In this document: one piece after another, positions 30,105 to 39,342 of the stretch
Position numbering within the stretch: position 1 is the first letter of the stretch
Layout: each line of letters starts with the position of its first letter
Source: Pseudomonas fluorescens Q2-87
Lineage (GTDB): Bacteria; Pseudomonadota; Gammaproteobacteria; Pseudomonadales; Pseudomonadaceae
Direction: 5' to 3'
DNA: 64,000 nt
Assembly (NCBI RefSeq): GCF_000281895.1
Contig: NZ_CM001558.1
Coordinates: 1,244,556-1,308,555 of the forward strand
Translations under genes and position numbers: made by a program
The notes under the pieces: model-generated
Database searches by the model: none
Told to the model about the DNA's origin: nothing
What the model saw: the letters and a program-made list of their open reading frames with translations, nothing else

Positions 30105-30443
30105 TCAGCCGTGAACCCTCACCCAGACGCTGACCAGCACGGTCGCCGCCATCAGCCACGCCACCGCCGCTACGGCCAGTGACGTCTCCAGGCGCATGCG
30201 ATCGACCATCACATAGAGTGTCGCCAGGTACACGAAATAAGGAATGATCGACCACATACCGAACACGATGGTGGTCTTCAGTTCGTCGACCGAACGGCCC
30301 TTGCCGACGATGTAGTGGGCGATCAGGGCAAAGGTCGGGAACAGCGGCACCAGCCCTGCGATGTAATAATTCCTGGTCTTGGCCAGCATCGCCAGGATGA
30401 CCACCACGGCTGCACCCAGCGCTGCTTTGAAAATCAGATCCAC
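30105..30443 (-). CDS. glpM: GlpM family membrane protein
   Basis: A 112-residue protein with four hydrophobic segments. It matches the GlpM family by TRNYYIAGLVPLFPTFALIAHY near residues 23-44. GlpM was reported to influence alginate production in P. aeruginosa, but its molecular role is unclear. It starts at GTG 30443, 15 bp after the aauR stop, so it is likely the last gene of the aauSR transcript. Despite its name it is not part of the glp operon here. Confidence 0.78.
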   Translation of the reverse strand: MDLIFKAALGAAVVVILAMLAKTRNYYIAGLVPLFPTFALIAHYIVGKGRSVDELKTTIVFGMWSIIPYFVYLATLYVMVDRMRLETSLAVAAVAWLMAATVLVSVWVRVHG

Positions 30444-30458
30444 AAATCCACCGTCCGG

Positions 30459-31787
30459 TTAATGGCTCAGGCCATATTTTTTGACTTTGTCGAACAGCGT
30501 GGTCTTGGCCATGCCCAGTTCCTGGCTGGCCTGGGTCAGGTTGCCGCCGCTGCGTTGCAACGCGTCCACCAGCAGGTTGCGTTCGAACGCTTCCACGGCT
30601 TCGGCGAAGGCCAGGCTCTGGTTGCCGCTGCTGGCGCCGGCTCTTTTGAAGGCGGGGAGGCCGAGGGCATAACGTTCGGCGACGTTGCGCAGTTCGCGCA
30701 CGTTGCCTGGCCAGTCGTGGCTCATCAGGTTCGACAGGGTCTGGTTGTCCAGCTGTGGCACCGTGCGGTCGAAGCGCAGGGACGACTGCTGGAGGAAGTG
30801 CTCGAACAATTGCAGGATGTCCTCGCGGCGCTCGCGCAGGGGCGGCAGTTCCAGGGTCACCACGTTGAGGCGGTAATACAAGTCGCTGCGAAACTGCCCG
30901 GCGCGGCTCATTTCGTCCAGGTCGGATTTGGTCGCGGCAATCACCCGGCAATCGACGGCCACGCTCTGGTTCGAGCCCAGGCGTTCAAGGGTGCGTTCCT
31001 GCAACACCCGCAGCAACTTGATCTGCAAGGGCAGGGGCATGCTTTCCACTTCATCGAGAAACAGCGTGCCGCCATCGGCGTGCTCGATCTTGCCGATCCG
31101 GCGTTTGCCGGCACCGGTGAAGGCGTTGGCCTCGTGGCCGAAAATCTCGCTTTCGAAGAGGTTTTCCGGCAGGCCGCCGCAGTTCAGCGCGACGAATTGC
31201 TTATCGTGGCGTCGACTGAAGTCGTGCAGGCAACGGGCAACCAGTTCCTTGCCGGTGCCGGTCTCGCCTTCGATCAGCACGTTGGCCGAGGTGTCGGCGA
31301 CGTTGGCAATCAGCGCTCGCAGGTGTTGCATGGCTGGCGAGCGCCCGATGATCCGGCCTTCCAGGGAGTCGCGTTCGGCCAATTGCCGGCGCAGCGATGA
31401 AACCTCGCGGGCCAGGCTGCGCTGTTCCAGGGCGCGACGGGCGACGTCCACCAGGCGCTCCGGGGAGAAGGGTTTCTCCATGAAGTCATAAGCGCCTTTT
31501 TGCATGGCGCCGACGGCCATGGAGATGTCGCCGTGGCCGGTGATCAGCACCACCGGCAGGCTGCGATCCCGGGCCTTGAGGCGTGTCAGCAGCTCCAGGC
31601 CATCGATGCCCGGCAGGCGGATGTCGCTGATGACGATGCCGGCGAAGTTATCGTCGACTCGCTCCAGGGCCTCTTCGGCGCTGCCCACGCCGATGCAAGG
31701 AATGTCTTCCAGGCTCAGGGCTTGCTGGCAGCCCAGCAGGACATGGGGATCATCTTCGACGATCAATACGCTCAGGTCGTTGTTCAT
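30459..31787 (-). CDS. aauR: Sigma-54 response regulator AauR (DctD-like)
   Basis: A 442-residue NtrC-family activator for acidic amino acid uptake. It has a receiver domain (about 1-125; phospho-acceptor Asp in VISDIRLPGIDG), an AAA+ domain with GETGTGKE and FLDEVESM, and a C-terminal Fis-type helix-turn-helix (NLTQASQELGMAKTTLFDKVKK). The sigma-54 contact loop reads NAFTGA rather than GAFTGA. The start overlaps the aauS stop by 4 bp. AauR boxes lie in front of aatJ. DctD is the alternative name, but context favours AauR. Confidence 0.88.
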   Translation of the reverse strand: MNNDLSVLIVEDDPHVLLGCQQALSLEDIPCIGVGSAEEALERVDDNFAGIVISDIRLPGIDGLELLTRLKARDRSLPVVLITGHGDISMAVGAMQKGAYDFMEKPFSPERLVDVARRALEQRSLAREVSSLRRQLAERDSLEGRIIGRSPAMQHLRALIANVADTSANVLIEGETGTGKELVARCLHDFSRRHDKQFVALNCGGLPENLFESEIFGHEANAFTGAGKRRIGKIEHADGGTLFLDEVESMPLPLQIKLLRVLQERTLERLGSNQSVAVDCRVIAATKSDLDEMSRAGQFRSDLYYRLNVVTLELPPLRERREDILQLFEHFLQQSSLRFDRTVPQLDNQTLSNLMSHDWPGNVRELRNVAERYALGLPAFKRAGASSGNQSLAFAEAVEAFERNLLVDALQRSGGNLTQASQELGMAKTTLFDKVKKYGLSH

Positions 31788-33688
31788 AGCGGCTCGGCAG
31801 GAGAAAGGCTTACCAACGGTAAACTGAGGACAAAAATGGTGCCACGCTCAACCGGATACTCGACACCCAGGTGTCCGCCGGCGGCTGCGGCCAGGCTCGC
31901 CGAAAGCGTCAGGCCGAGGCCCAGCCCCTGTTCGCCGGGCTTGGTGGTGAAGAACGGTTCGAACAGGTGCTTGCGTGCCTGCGGATCGATGCCGTGGCCG
32001 TTGTCGCGCACCCGCAGGCGATATTTGCCGTCGCTGATTTCGCCTTCGAGCCACAGCCGCGGCTCGGGTTGGGCCTGCATGGCGTCCAGGGCATTGCCGA
32101 TCAGGTTCACCAGGATCTGCTCCAGGCGCGTCTGGTCGATTTGCAGCTGGACGTCGTCGAAACCGTTGTGGATTTCGATATCCAGGTGTTCAAGGCGCCC
32201 GCCCAGCAGTTGCAGGGCGGCCGCGACGGCCTTGCCCAGGCTCGCCCGGCCCTGGTCGTCGCCTCGGCGGGCAAACGCGCGCAGGCTGGCGGTGATGCGG
32301 CCCATGCGGTCGATCAGTTCGTTGATGGTCTTGAGGTTGGTACTGGCGACGTCTAACTGACCGCGCTCCAGAAAGCGCACGGTATTGCCGGACAAGGTGC
32401 GCAACGCCGCCAGCGGCTGGTTGAGTTCGTGGGCGATGCTGGTGGACATCTGACCGATGGCCGCCAGCTTGCCGGCCTGGACCAGTTCGTCCTGGGCCCT
32501 GCGTAATGTCTCTTCAGCCTGGCGTCGCTCGCGGATCTGGCCCTTGAGTCGTTCGTTGCTGGCACGCAGGTCGGTGGTGCGTTCGGTAATCCGACGCTCG
32601 AGCTGGTTGTTGGCTTCCTGCAAGGCTTCCCGGGCCGCGAGGCGGGTGGCGATGACCTTGCGTCGCTCATTCCAGGCGATCAACAGGAACGCCACCAGGG
32701 CGAAGGCGACGGCCACCAGGATGCCTTGGTTGATCGCCTGGCGCCGCAGGTCTTCAAGCGGGGTCAGCAAGGTGAAATTCCACGGTGTGTCGCTTAGCGG
32801 ACGGGTCTGCGACAGGTAACTGATGGCCTGCTCGTCGGACACCAGTTCGGTATTGGCCGGGAAGGTCAGCTTTTCCATGCCTTCGGCGAGTTTTTCCCGG
32901 GCCAGGGGCACCAGTTCGTTCAGCGGGAACCAGTAATATTGCAGGCTGCGGGCCAGGCGTTCCTTGGTGTCGTCGCTCAGCGGGCGCACCGACTTGAGCC
33001 GTCGCGCCGGGTCGCTGGAGAGAATGATGATGCCGTTCTCATCACTGACGAAAGCCTCCAGGCGCGCCCGCTGCCAACGTTCCTCCATGGCTTCGAGGCG
33101 TACCTTGACCACGGCGACGCCGATAATCTTGCCCTGTTGTTCCAGGCCATGGGCCAGGTAATAGCCCGGTTCGCCGTTGGTGCTGCCGATCCCATAGAAG
33201 CGCCCCGGCTGACCGCGCACGGCGTTCTGGAAATAGGCGCGGAAGGACAGGTCTTCCCCCAGATAGCTATCGACGTCGCGCCAGTTGCTGGTGGCCAAGA
33301 CCCGGCCGGTGGTGTCCATGACATAAATGGCCCGGCTGCGGCTGCGCCGGTTCAGGCCTTCGAGGTATTCGTTGACGGTCTTGCGGTGTTCGGGTGTCGG
33401 GTCGTCGAGCAGTACGGAGACGCTCGACTCCAACTCCAGCAGGCTGGGCAAGTAGGTGTACTTGCTGATCTCGCTTTCGACCGCGCGGGCATGCAGCTCC
33501 AGCTGGCGCTCGCCGTTCTCGGCAAGGCCGCGCACGCCGTAGTGCTCGCTGATCCAAAAGCCGAGGTAGCCCAGGCCGATCATCAACGCGATGACCAACG
33601 GCGGCAGGAACAGATGGCGAATCAGACGGGGCTTCACGGCAAGTGATGGCGGCGCGGCGCGATAAAGGGTGGGGTCGCATTTCATCAC
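31784..33688 (-). CDS. aauS: Sensor histidine kinase AauS (DctB-like)
   Basis: A 634-residue membrane kinase. It has a first transmembrane helix (about 27-47), a periplasmic double-Cache sensor domain (about 50-310), a second helix (about 318-340) and a coiled coil. The H box is SIAHELNQPLAAL, the N box LVNLIGNALDAM, and G boxes DNGHGI and GLGLGL follow. AauS responds to extracellular glutamate/aspartate and phosphorylates AauR. It is separated from aatP by a REPIN. Confidence 0.88.
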   Translation of the reverse strand: MMKCDPTLYRAAPPSLAVKPRLIRHLFLPPLVIALMIGLGYLGFWISEHYGVRGLAENGERQLELHARAVESEISKYTYLPSLLELESSVSVLLDDPTPEHRKTVNEYLEGLNRRSRSRAIYVMDTTGRVLATSNWRDVDSYLGEDLSFRAYFQNAVRGQPGRFYGIGSTNGEPGYYLAHGLEQQGKIIGVAVVKVRLEAMEERWQRARLEAFVSDENGIIILSSDPARRLKSVRPLSDDTKERLARSLQYYWFPLNELVPLAREKLAEGMEKLTFPANTELVSDEQAISYLSQTRPLSDTPWNFTLLTPLEDLRRQAINQGILVAVAFALVAFLLIAWNERRKVIATRLAAREALQEANNQLERRITERTTDLRASNERLKGQIRERRQAEETLRRAQDELVQAGKLAAIGQMSTSIAHELNQPLAALRTLSGNTVRFLERGQLDVASTNLKTINELIDRMGRITASLRAFARRGDDQGRASLGKAVAAALQLLGGRLEHLDIEIHNGFDDVQLQIDQTRLEQILVNLIGNALDAMQAQPEPRLWLEGEISDGKYRLRVRDNGHGIDPQARKHLFEPFFTTKPGEQGLGLGLTLSASLAAAAGGHLGVEYPVERGTIFVLSLPLVSLSPAEPL

Positions 33689-33739
33689 AGAAGCCTTGGG
33701 TCAACCAGTGTGGCGGCGGTCGTCCTTCGAACGCGGTCC

Positions 33740-33871
33740 TGTGGCGAGGGAGCTTGCTCCCGCTCGGCTGCGAAGCAGTCGCAATAGGGTTGATGCGGTG
33801 TGCCAGATACACCGCATTCGCCGGTTTTGGGGTCGCTGCGCGACCCAGCGGGAGCAAGCTCCCTCGCCACA
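33740..33871. repeat. Paired REP element (REPIN), GAGGGAGC family
   Basis: Inverted GTGGCGAGGGAGCTTGCTCCC ends with inner CGGCTGCGAAGC and GCTGCGCGACC stems. It lies between aatP and aauS, within the same-strand transporter/regulator cluster. Confidence 0.9.
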
Positions 33872-33896
33872 GGAGCCGGTCCAAAGGAAGTGGCGC

Positions 33897-34631
33897 TTAG
33901 TGCTGCAGGATTTTCTCGAGGAAATGCTGCGCTCGTTCGGAGCGGGCGCTGATGTCGCCGAAGAACTCTTCCTTCTTGCAGTCTTCGATGATCTGCCCCT
34001 GGTCCATGAAGATCACCCGGTTCGCCACTTTGCGGGCGAAGCCCATTTCGTGGGTCACGCACATCATGGTCATGCCTTCGTGGGCCAGTTGCACCATGAC
34101 GTCGAGCACTTCGTTGACCATTTCCGGGTCAAGGGCCGAAGTCGGTTCGTCGAACAGCATCACCACCGGGTCCATCGCCAGGGCGCGGGCAATCGCCACG
34201 CGCTGCTGCTGGCCGCCGGAGAGCTGGCCCGGATGCTTGTGGGCGTGGGCCGACAGACCGACTCGCTCAAGCAATTGCAGGCCTTTCTGGGTGGCTTCTT
34301 CCTTGCTGCGGCCCAGCACCTTGATCTGCGCGATGGTCAGGTTTTCGGTGATGGTCAGGTGCGGGAACAGCTCGAAATGCTGGAATACCATGCCCACTCG
34401 GGAGCGCAGTTTCGGCAGGTTGGTCTTCGGGTCGGCGATGGAGGTGCCGTCGACCACGATGTCGCCTTTCTGGAACGGTTCCAGCGCGTTCACGCACTTG
34501 ATCAGCGTGGACTTGCCCGAGCCCGAAGGGCCGCACACCACCACGACTTCACCCTTGCTGACCTCGGTGCTGCAATTGGTCAGTACCTGGAAGTCCCCAT
34601 ACCACTTGTTGATATTCTTGATAGAGATCAT
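33897..34631 (-). CDS. aatP: Acidic amino acid ABC transporter ATPase AatP (GltL-like)
   Basis: A 244-residue polar amino acid ABC ATPase. Walker [10 protein letters not shown] lies near 34-42, Q-loop QHFELFPH, signature LSGGQQQR and Walker [10 protein letters not shown] are intact. It energises glutamate/aspartate import with AatJQM. It overlaps aatM by 4 bp. Confidence 0.93.
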   Translation of the reverse strand: MISIKNINKWYGDFQVLTNCSTEVSKGEVVVVCGPSGSGKSTLIKCVNALEPFQKGDIVVDGTSIADPKTNLPKLRSRVGMVFQHFELFPHLTITENLTIAQIKVLGRSKEEATQKGLQLLERVGLSAHAHKHPGQLSGGQQQRVAIARALAMDPVVMLFDEPTSALDPEMVNEVLDVMVQLAHEGMTMMCVTHEMGFARKVANRVIFMDQGQIIEDCKKEEFFGDISARSERAQHFLEKILQH

Positions 34632-35299
34632 ACGGCGAACCTTTTTTGCAGACGCTTGACCAGCAGCGAGGCGGCAAAGCTGATTGTGAAGTACACGAGA
34701 CCTGCGATGATCAGGAACTCATTGGAGCGGCCGATGATGTCGCCATTGGCCCGCGAAGCATTGAGGAAGTCCACCAGGCCGACGGTGTAGACCAGCGAGG
34801 TGTCCTGAAACAGGATGATGCTTTGTTGCAGCAACAGCGGGGTCATCTTGCGAAACGCCTGGGGCAGGATGATCAGGCGCATGGTCTGGCCATAATTCAT
34901 GCCCAGTGCCTGGGCGGCACCCATCTGGCCCTTGGCAATCGACTGCACGCCGGCCCGCACGATTTCGCAGAAGTACGCGGCTTCGAACATCATGAACGCC
35001 ACGACGCAGGAGCCGAACGCACCGATAGGCGTGTCTTCGCCAGTGATCCAGCGCAACACGAACGGCACCGCCAGGTAGAACCAGGTGATGACCAGCAGCA
35101 GCGGAATCGAACGGAAATAATTGACGTAGGCGCCGGCAATATTGGAAATCAGCTTGTTATGGGACAGGCGCATCAGCGCCAGGATGGTTCCCAGGACGAT
35201 CCCGCCGACCACGCCCATGGCCATCAGCTTGAGGGTCATCACCATGCCGTTCCACAAGCCGGGAATGGCGGGGATGATGCCAGTGAAGTCGAATTCCAT
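34628..35299 (-). CDS. aatM: Acidic amino acid ABC permease AatM (GltK-like)
   Basis: A 223-residue HisM-type permease with about five transmembrane segments and the EAA loop ([22 protein letters not shown]). It forms a heterodimer with AatQ. The ATG abuts the aatQ stop (one-base overlap). Confidence 0.93.
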   Translation of the reverse strand: MEFDFTGIIPAIPGLWNGMVMTLKLMAMGVVGGIVLGTILALMRLSHNKLISNIAGAYVNYFRSIPLLLVITWFYLAVPFVLRWITGEDTPIGAFGSCVVAFMMFEAAYFCEIVRAGVQSIAKGQMGAAQALGMNYGQTMRLIILPQAFRKMTPLLLQQSIILFQDTSLVYTVGLVDFLNASRANGDIIGRSNEFLIIAGLVYFTISFAASLLVKRLQKRFAV

Positions 35300-36045
35300 T
35301 ATTTACCCCCCACGGAAATCAGGCCGGGCACCGCGACTTTCTTCTCGACCATGCGCATCAGCAGCATCAGGCTCATGTTCAGGGTGAAGTAGATCAGCGT
35401 CGCCAGCGTGAAGGCTTCGAACAGGTTGGCGGAGAACTCGGCGGTCTGCTTGGTCTGCGCGAGCAGTTCCATCAGGCCGATCAGCGAGGCCACGGAAGAG
35501 TTCTTGAAGACGTTGAGGAATTCCGAGGTAAGCGGCGGAATGATGATCCGGTAGGCCTGGGGCAGCAGCACATTCCAGTAGATCTGCGGCAGCTTGAAGC
35601 CCATGGCGCGGGCGGCCGATTCCTGGCCGCGTGGCAACGCCTGGATACCGGTGCGAACCTGTTCGCAGACCCGCGCGGCGGTGAACAGGCCCAGGCACAC
35701 GACTACGCTCAGGTAGGCCGAAGTGGTCGGGTTCAGGTCCTGCTTGTACCATTCCTGCATATCGGCGGGCAGCAGGTCGGGCACCAGGAAGTACCAGATG
35801 AACAACTGCACCAACAGCGGCACGTTACGGAAAAGCTCCACGTAGCAGGTGGCGATACCCGACACCAGCCGGTTCGGCACGGTGCGCATTACACCGAGGA
35901 TCGAGCCCAGCAGCAGGGCAACGATCCAGGCCACGACGGCGATGGCGATGGTCCAGCCCAGGCCGGCGATGTACCAGTCGAGATAAGTCTCGCTGCCCAC
36001 GCCGGTAGACTTGAAGAACACGCCCCAGTCCCAGTTGTAATTCAT
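35299..36045 (-). CDS. aatQ: Acidic amino acid ABC permease AatQ (GltJ-like)
   Basis: A 248-residue permease with the EAA loop (SAARAMGFKLPQIYWNVLLPQA) and about five membrane segments. The N-terminus MNYNWDWGVF is typical of GltJ/AatQ. It lies 191 bp downstream of aatJ, with a strong hairpin in the gap. Confidence 0.93.
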   Translation of the reverse strand: MNYNWDWGVFFKSTGVGSETYLDWYIAGLGWTIAIAVVAWIVALLLGSILGVMRTVPNRLVSGIATCYVELFRNVPLLVQLFIWYFLVPDLLPADMQEWYKQDLNPTTSAYLSVVVCLGLFTAARVCEQVRTGIQALPRGQESAARAMGFKLPQIYWNVLLPQAYRIIIPPLTSEFLNVFKNSSVASLIGLMELLAQTKQTAEFSANLFEAFTLATLIYFTLNMSLMLLMRMVEKKVAVPGLISVGGK

Positions 36046-36191
36046 TAGGGTCTCCCCTCAGATCGTTCGATGTACAAATGCCCGCCTGGGGAAGCTCCGT
36101 TCCCATCCTGATCGTGTTGATCAGGCACACGCTATCGGCTCGACAGCCACCGGTTCGAGTGTTTCCAGAAGTGCCAGCAGGGAGTGACCAT

Positions 36192-36220
36192 CCCTTGGAA
36201 GGGGCAAGCCCTTCCAAGGG
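36192..36220 (-). other. Intercistronic hairpin between aatJ and aatQ
   Basis: A perfect 12-bp stem (CCCTTGGAAGGG / CCCTTCCAAGGG) with loop GCAAG starts 16 bp after the aatJ stop. No T-run follows, so it more likely stabilises the aatJ mRNA 3' end than terminates. Confidence 0.75.
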
Positions 36221-36236
36221 TAAGGTTAGTCAGTAA

Positions 36237-37151
36237 TCAGGATTTCTTGTCGTCAGCCGCTTTGTCGGTCGGCGTGGCGATCAGGGCCTTGAGCTCGTCG
36301 CTCATCGGGAAGTTCAGGTTCAGGCCTTTTGGCGGGATAGGTTGCATGAACCATTTTTCGTAGATCGTGTTGATCTCGCCCGATTTGTAGGTTGCCACGA
36401 TGGCGTCGTCGACAGCCTTTTTGAACGGCTCATCGCCCTTGCGCATCATGCAGCCGTAGATTTCATAGGACTGTGGCGTACCGGTCACGGCCCAGTCATC
36501 GGCCTTCTTGGCCTTGGCTGCCTCACCTGCCAGCAGGGCGTCGTCCATCATGAACGCGACGGCACGGCCCGATTCCAGCATCTGGAAGGACTCGCCGTGG
36601 TCCTTGGCGGAGATGACGTTCATGCCCATTTGTTTGTCGGCGTTCATTGCCTTGAGGATGCGCTCGGACGTGGTACCGGCGGTGGTTACGACGTTCTTGC
36701 CCTTGAGGTCGTCGAAATCCTTGTACTTGGAGTCTTTCTTGGACAGCAGCTTGGTGCCGATCTCGAAGATGCCAACGGAGAAGTCAACCTGCTGCTGACG
36801 CTCGACGTTGTTGGTGGTCGAGCCGCATTCCAGGTCCACGGTGCCGTTCTGGACCAGCGGGATTCGGGTCTGCGAGGTGACCAGGTTGTATTTGACCTGC
36901 AGGTCGGGCATAGCCAGGTCTTTCTTGATCGCTTCGACGACTTTCATCTGGATGTCGTGGGAATAGCCAACCGGTTTGCCCGAGGCGTCCGCGATGTAGG
37001 AAAACGGAATGGAAGCGTCGCGATGACCCAACGTGATAAAGCCGGACTCTTTGATCTTTTTCAACGTGCCGGTCAGTTCGGCTGCGAAAACCGGGGTGCT
37101 GATCAGAGCGGCAGCAATGGCTGCGCCCAGGAGATGGGGAACGATACGCAT
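36237..37151 (-). CDS. aatJ: Glutamate/aspartate periplasmic binding protein AatJ
   Basis: A 304-residue solute-binding protein of family 3. A signal peptide (about 1-23, ending VFA) precedes the mature domain. The conserved ESGFITLGHRDASIPFSY ligand segment and DLECGSTTNN motif of GltI/AatJ proteins are present. ATG 37151 has GAGGAA upstream; the longer open frame runs into the promoter. It is the first gene of aatJQMP and is transcribed from a sigma-54 promoter. Confidence 0.94.
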   Translation of the reverse strand: MRIVPHLLGAAIAAALISTPVFAAELTGTLKKIKESGFITLGHRDASIPFSYIADASGKPVGYSHDIQMKVVEAIKKDLAMPDLQVKYNLVTSQTRIPLVQNGTVDLECGSTTNNVERQQQVDFSVGIFEIGTKLLSKKDSKYKDFDDLKGKNVVTTAGTTSERILKAMNADKQMGMNVISAKDHGESFQMLESGRAVAFMMDDALLAGEAAKAKKADDWAVTGTPQSYEIYGCMMRKGDEPFKKAVDDAIVATYKSGEINTIYEKWFMQPIPPKGLNLNFPMSDELKALIATPTDKAADDKKS

Positions 37152-37167
37152 CGATGTTTCCTCGACA

Positions 37168-37181
37168 TTGTTTTTTTTATT
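37168..37181 (-). promoter_or_regulatory. Hfq/Crc-like A-rich motif in the aatJ leader
   Basis: On the minus strand AATAAAAAAAACAA precedes the GAGGAA ribosome site by a few bases. It fits the AANAANAA catabolite-repression motif bound by Hfq/Crc in pseudomonads. Confidence 0.5.
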
Positions 37182-37267
37182 CGACCGATTTGTCGGCCCT
37201 GAGTGCTTCGAAGTGCCTGCAGCTCCTGTTGTGTTGGCATGCAGGTATTCGTCTCCAGGAGTGTAGA

Positions 37268-37282
37268 GCATGAGTCGTGCCA
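37268..37282 (-). promoter_or_regulatory. Sigma-54 promoter of aatJ
   Basis: TGGCACG-N4-ATGC on the minus strand: perfect -24 element, GC at -12 with 10-nt spacing. It lies 117-131 bp before the aatJ ATG. Confidence 0.8.
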
Positions 37283-37359
37283 GGCCAGGCGCTTAAGGCT
37301 AAATCTTTGTTTAATAACGACAATAATGTTCTGTGTCAGGTTTAGTGGCTCGCTGGTTA

Positions 37360-37404
37360 TCCGGTTGACCGAATTGACCAATGGGTCGCGTTCGGAAAAC
37401 CGAA
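37360..37404. promoter_or_regulatory. Two AauR boxes upstream of aatJ
   Basis: TTCGG-N4-CCGAA at 37391-37404 is an exact match to the reported AauR inverted repeat. TCCGG-N4-CCGAA at 37360-37373 differs at one base. They start 31 bp apart (about three helical turns) and are 78-122 bp upstream of the -24 element. Confidence 0.8.
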
Positions 37405-37437
37405 TGAATTGAGTCCGTCCCCAATCCTGTGGGAGCG

Positions 37438-37517
37438 GGCTTGCTCGCGAAAGCGGTAGATCAGTCGACATCGATGTTGGATGAACTGCCCTCTTCGCGA
37501 GCAAGCCCGCTCCCACA
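37438..37517. repeat. Paired REP element (REPIN), GTGGGAGCGGGC family
   Basis: Canonical inverted ends with a shorter centre. It lies between the AauR boxes and the glpD terminator. Confidence 0.9.
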
Positions 37518-37542
37518 GGAATATTCAGCGGGGCCAAAAATG

Positions 37543-37578
37543 CAAAAAGCCCCTGAATCGCCAGATTCAGGGGCTTTG
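37543..37578 (-). terminator. Terminator after glpD
   Basis: AAGCCCCTGAATC / GATTCAGGGGCTT stem; on the minus strand a TTTTT run follows. It ends the glp transcript. Confidence 0.85.
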
Positions 37579-37596
37579 GTTTGGCACGCTAGCGGA

Positions 37597-39135
37597 TCAC
37601 GCCGCTTCGATCTTGCGCCGGTTGTGCTCGACCTTGTCCAGGTATTGCTGCAGCTTTTCCTGCTCGGCCGGGGTGGTGAACAAGCCCAGCTTGCTGCGGC
37701 GCCACAGGATGTCGCGGGCGTCGAGGGCCCATTCATCGCTGCACAGGTAATCGACTTCCCGGGTGTAGAGGCCAGCGCCGATGTGCTCGCCCATGTCGCC
37801 GAGGGTGTGGACGCCTTCGAGCATGCGCCAGGTACGGCTGCCGTAGGTGGTGGACCAGCGACGGGCGATGTCCTTCGGCAACCAGTCGTACTTGTCGCGA
37901 ATCGCCGAGCACAAAGCCTGCGGGGTGGTCATGTTCTCACCGCCAGGAAGCGTGGCTACGGCGGTCCAGCTTGGGCGCATCTGGGTGAAATAAGGTGCCA
38001 GTTGCGCCATGGCCGATTCGGCCAGTTTGCGGTAGGTGGTCAGCTTGCCGCCGAACACCGACAGCAATGGCGCTTCTTCGCCACCGCCCGAGAGCGCAAG
38101 GGTGTAGTCCCGGGTCACGGCCGACGGGTTGTCGGACTCGTCATTGCACAGTGGGCGCACACCGGAATAGCTGTGCAGGATGTCGTCGCGGCTGACCTGC
38201 TTCTTGAAGTGCGCATTGACAACCTTCAGCAGATAATCGGTTTCGCCGTCGGTAATCGCCACGTTGGCCGGGTCGCCAGTGTATTCGCGATCGGTCGTGC
38301 CGATCAGGGTGAACTGGTTCAGGTACGGAATGGTGAACACGATGCGCTGGTCTTCGTTCTGAAGAATGTGCGCATGCTCGCCTTCGTAGAGTTTCGGCAC
38401 GATCAGGTGACTGCCCTGGATCAGGCGGATGCCATAGGGCGATTCCATCTTCAGGTCGTCGCGAATGAACTTGGCGACCCACGGGCCGGCGGCGTTCACC
38501 AACGCCTTGGCGCGAATCGAAAACAGGCTGCCGTCGGCACGTTCCATATGCAAATGCCACAAGCCCTTGCTGCGCCGAGCATTGACGCAGCGTGTACGGG
38601 TGTGGATATGCGCGCCTTTTTCCCGGGCGGCCATGGCGTTGAGCACCACCAAGCGTGCGTCATCGACCCAGCAGTCGGAGTATTCGAAACCGCGGGTGAT
38701 CTCGCTTTTCAGTACGCTGTCGGCGCCGAACTTCAAACTTCTCGAGCCGGCGAGTTGCTCGCGTTTGCCGAGGTGATCGTAAAGGAACAGGCCTGCTCGA
38801 ATCATCCAGGCGGGACGCAAATGTGGACGGTGGGGCAGGACAAAGCGCATCTGCTTGACGATATGGGGAGCCTTGGTCAGCAGCACTTCCCGTTCGGCCA
38901 GCGCTTCACGCACCAGGCGAAACTCATAATGTTCAAGGTAGCGCAGGCCACCGTGGATCAACTTGCTGCTGGCCGAGGAGGTATGGCTGGCCAGGTCGTC
39001 TTTTTCGCAAAGGAACACCGAAAGACCGCGACCGGCAGCGTCCGCGGCAATCCCCACGCCATTGATTCCACCACCAATGACGGCGATATCGTAAATCTCG
39101 GCGAGAGGGGGCGTAGGCAAGGTAGAAGTGGGCAT
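37597..39135 (-). CDS. glpD: Aerobic glycerol-3-phosphate dehydrogenase GlpD
   Basis: A 512-residue membrane-associated FAD enzyme that oxidises glycerol-3-phosphate to dihydroxyacetone phosphate and passes electrons to quinone. The FAD-binding IAVIGGGINGVGIA lies near residues 17-30 and the conserved TSSASSKLIHGGLRYLE segment near 52-68. ATG 39135 is preferred; an earlier in-frame ATG at 39219 would place the operator region inside the gene. It follows glpR and is controlled by the tandem GlpR sites just upstream. Confidence 0.95.
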   Translation of the reverse strand: MPTSTLPTPPLAEIYDIAVIGGGINGVGIAADAAGRGLSVFLCEKDDLASHTSSASSKLIHGGLRYLEHYEFRLVREALAEREVLLTKAPHIVKQMRFVLPHRPHLRPAWMIRAGLFLYDHLGKREQLAGSRSLKFGADSVLKSEITRGFEYSDCWVDDARLVVLNAMAAREKGAHIHTRTRCVNARRSKGLWHLHMERADGSLFSIRAKALVNAAGPWVAKFIRDDLKMESPYGIRLIQGSHLIVPKLYEGEHAHILQNEDQRIVFTIPYLNQFTLIGTTDREYTGDPANVAITDGETDYLLKVVNAHFKKQVSRDDILHSYSGVRPLCNDESDNPSAVTRDYTLALSGGGEEAPLLSVFGGKLTTYRKLAESAMAQLAPYFTQMRPSWTAVATLPGGENMTTPQALCSAIRDKYDWLPKDIARRWSTTYGSRTWRMLEGVHTLGDMGEHIGAGLYTREVDYLCSDEWALDARDILWRRSKLGLFTTPAEQEKLQQYLDKVEHNRRKIEAA

Positions 39136-39159
39136 CGGCTGGCCTCGGGCTCTTTTCGT

Positions 39160-39199
39160 AATATTTGAATTCGAACATAAATGTTCATTTGCGAAAATA
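39160..39199 (-). promoter_or_regulatory. glpD operator: Tandem GlpR operators upstream of glpD
   Basis: Two abutting 20-bp sites (39160-39179 and 39180-39199) each match 17 of 20 positions of the E. coli GlpR consensus WATKYTCGWWAWCGAWMATW. They share a central palindrome GAACATAAATGTTC. They lie 25-64 bp upstream of the glpD ATG and would block the promoter when glycerol-3-phosphate is absent. Confidence 0.75.
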
Positions 39200-39342
39200 C
39201 TAGCCCATAAACACAGCAACAGCCAGCCGACTTCGATTGAAAATACTGATCAAAGGAAGCTGAAAGGAAAATTTACGAACATGAAGATGCTGAATGGAAG
39301 GTGGTGAGGGGGTGATCCTCTCACCGGTACAGAGGGAGGGGG

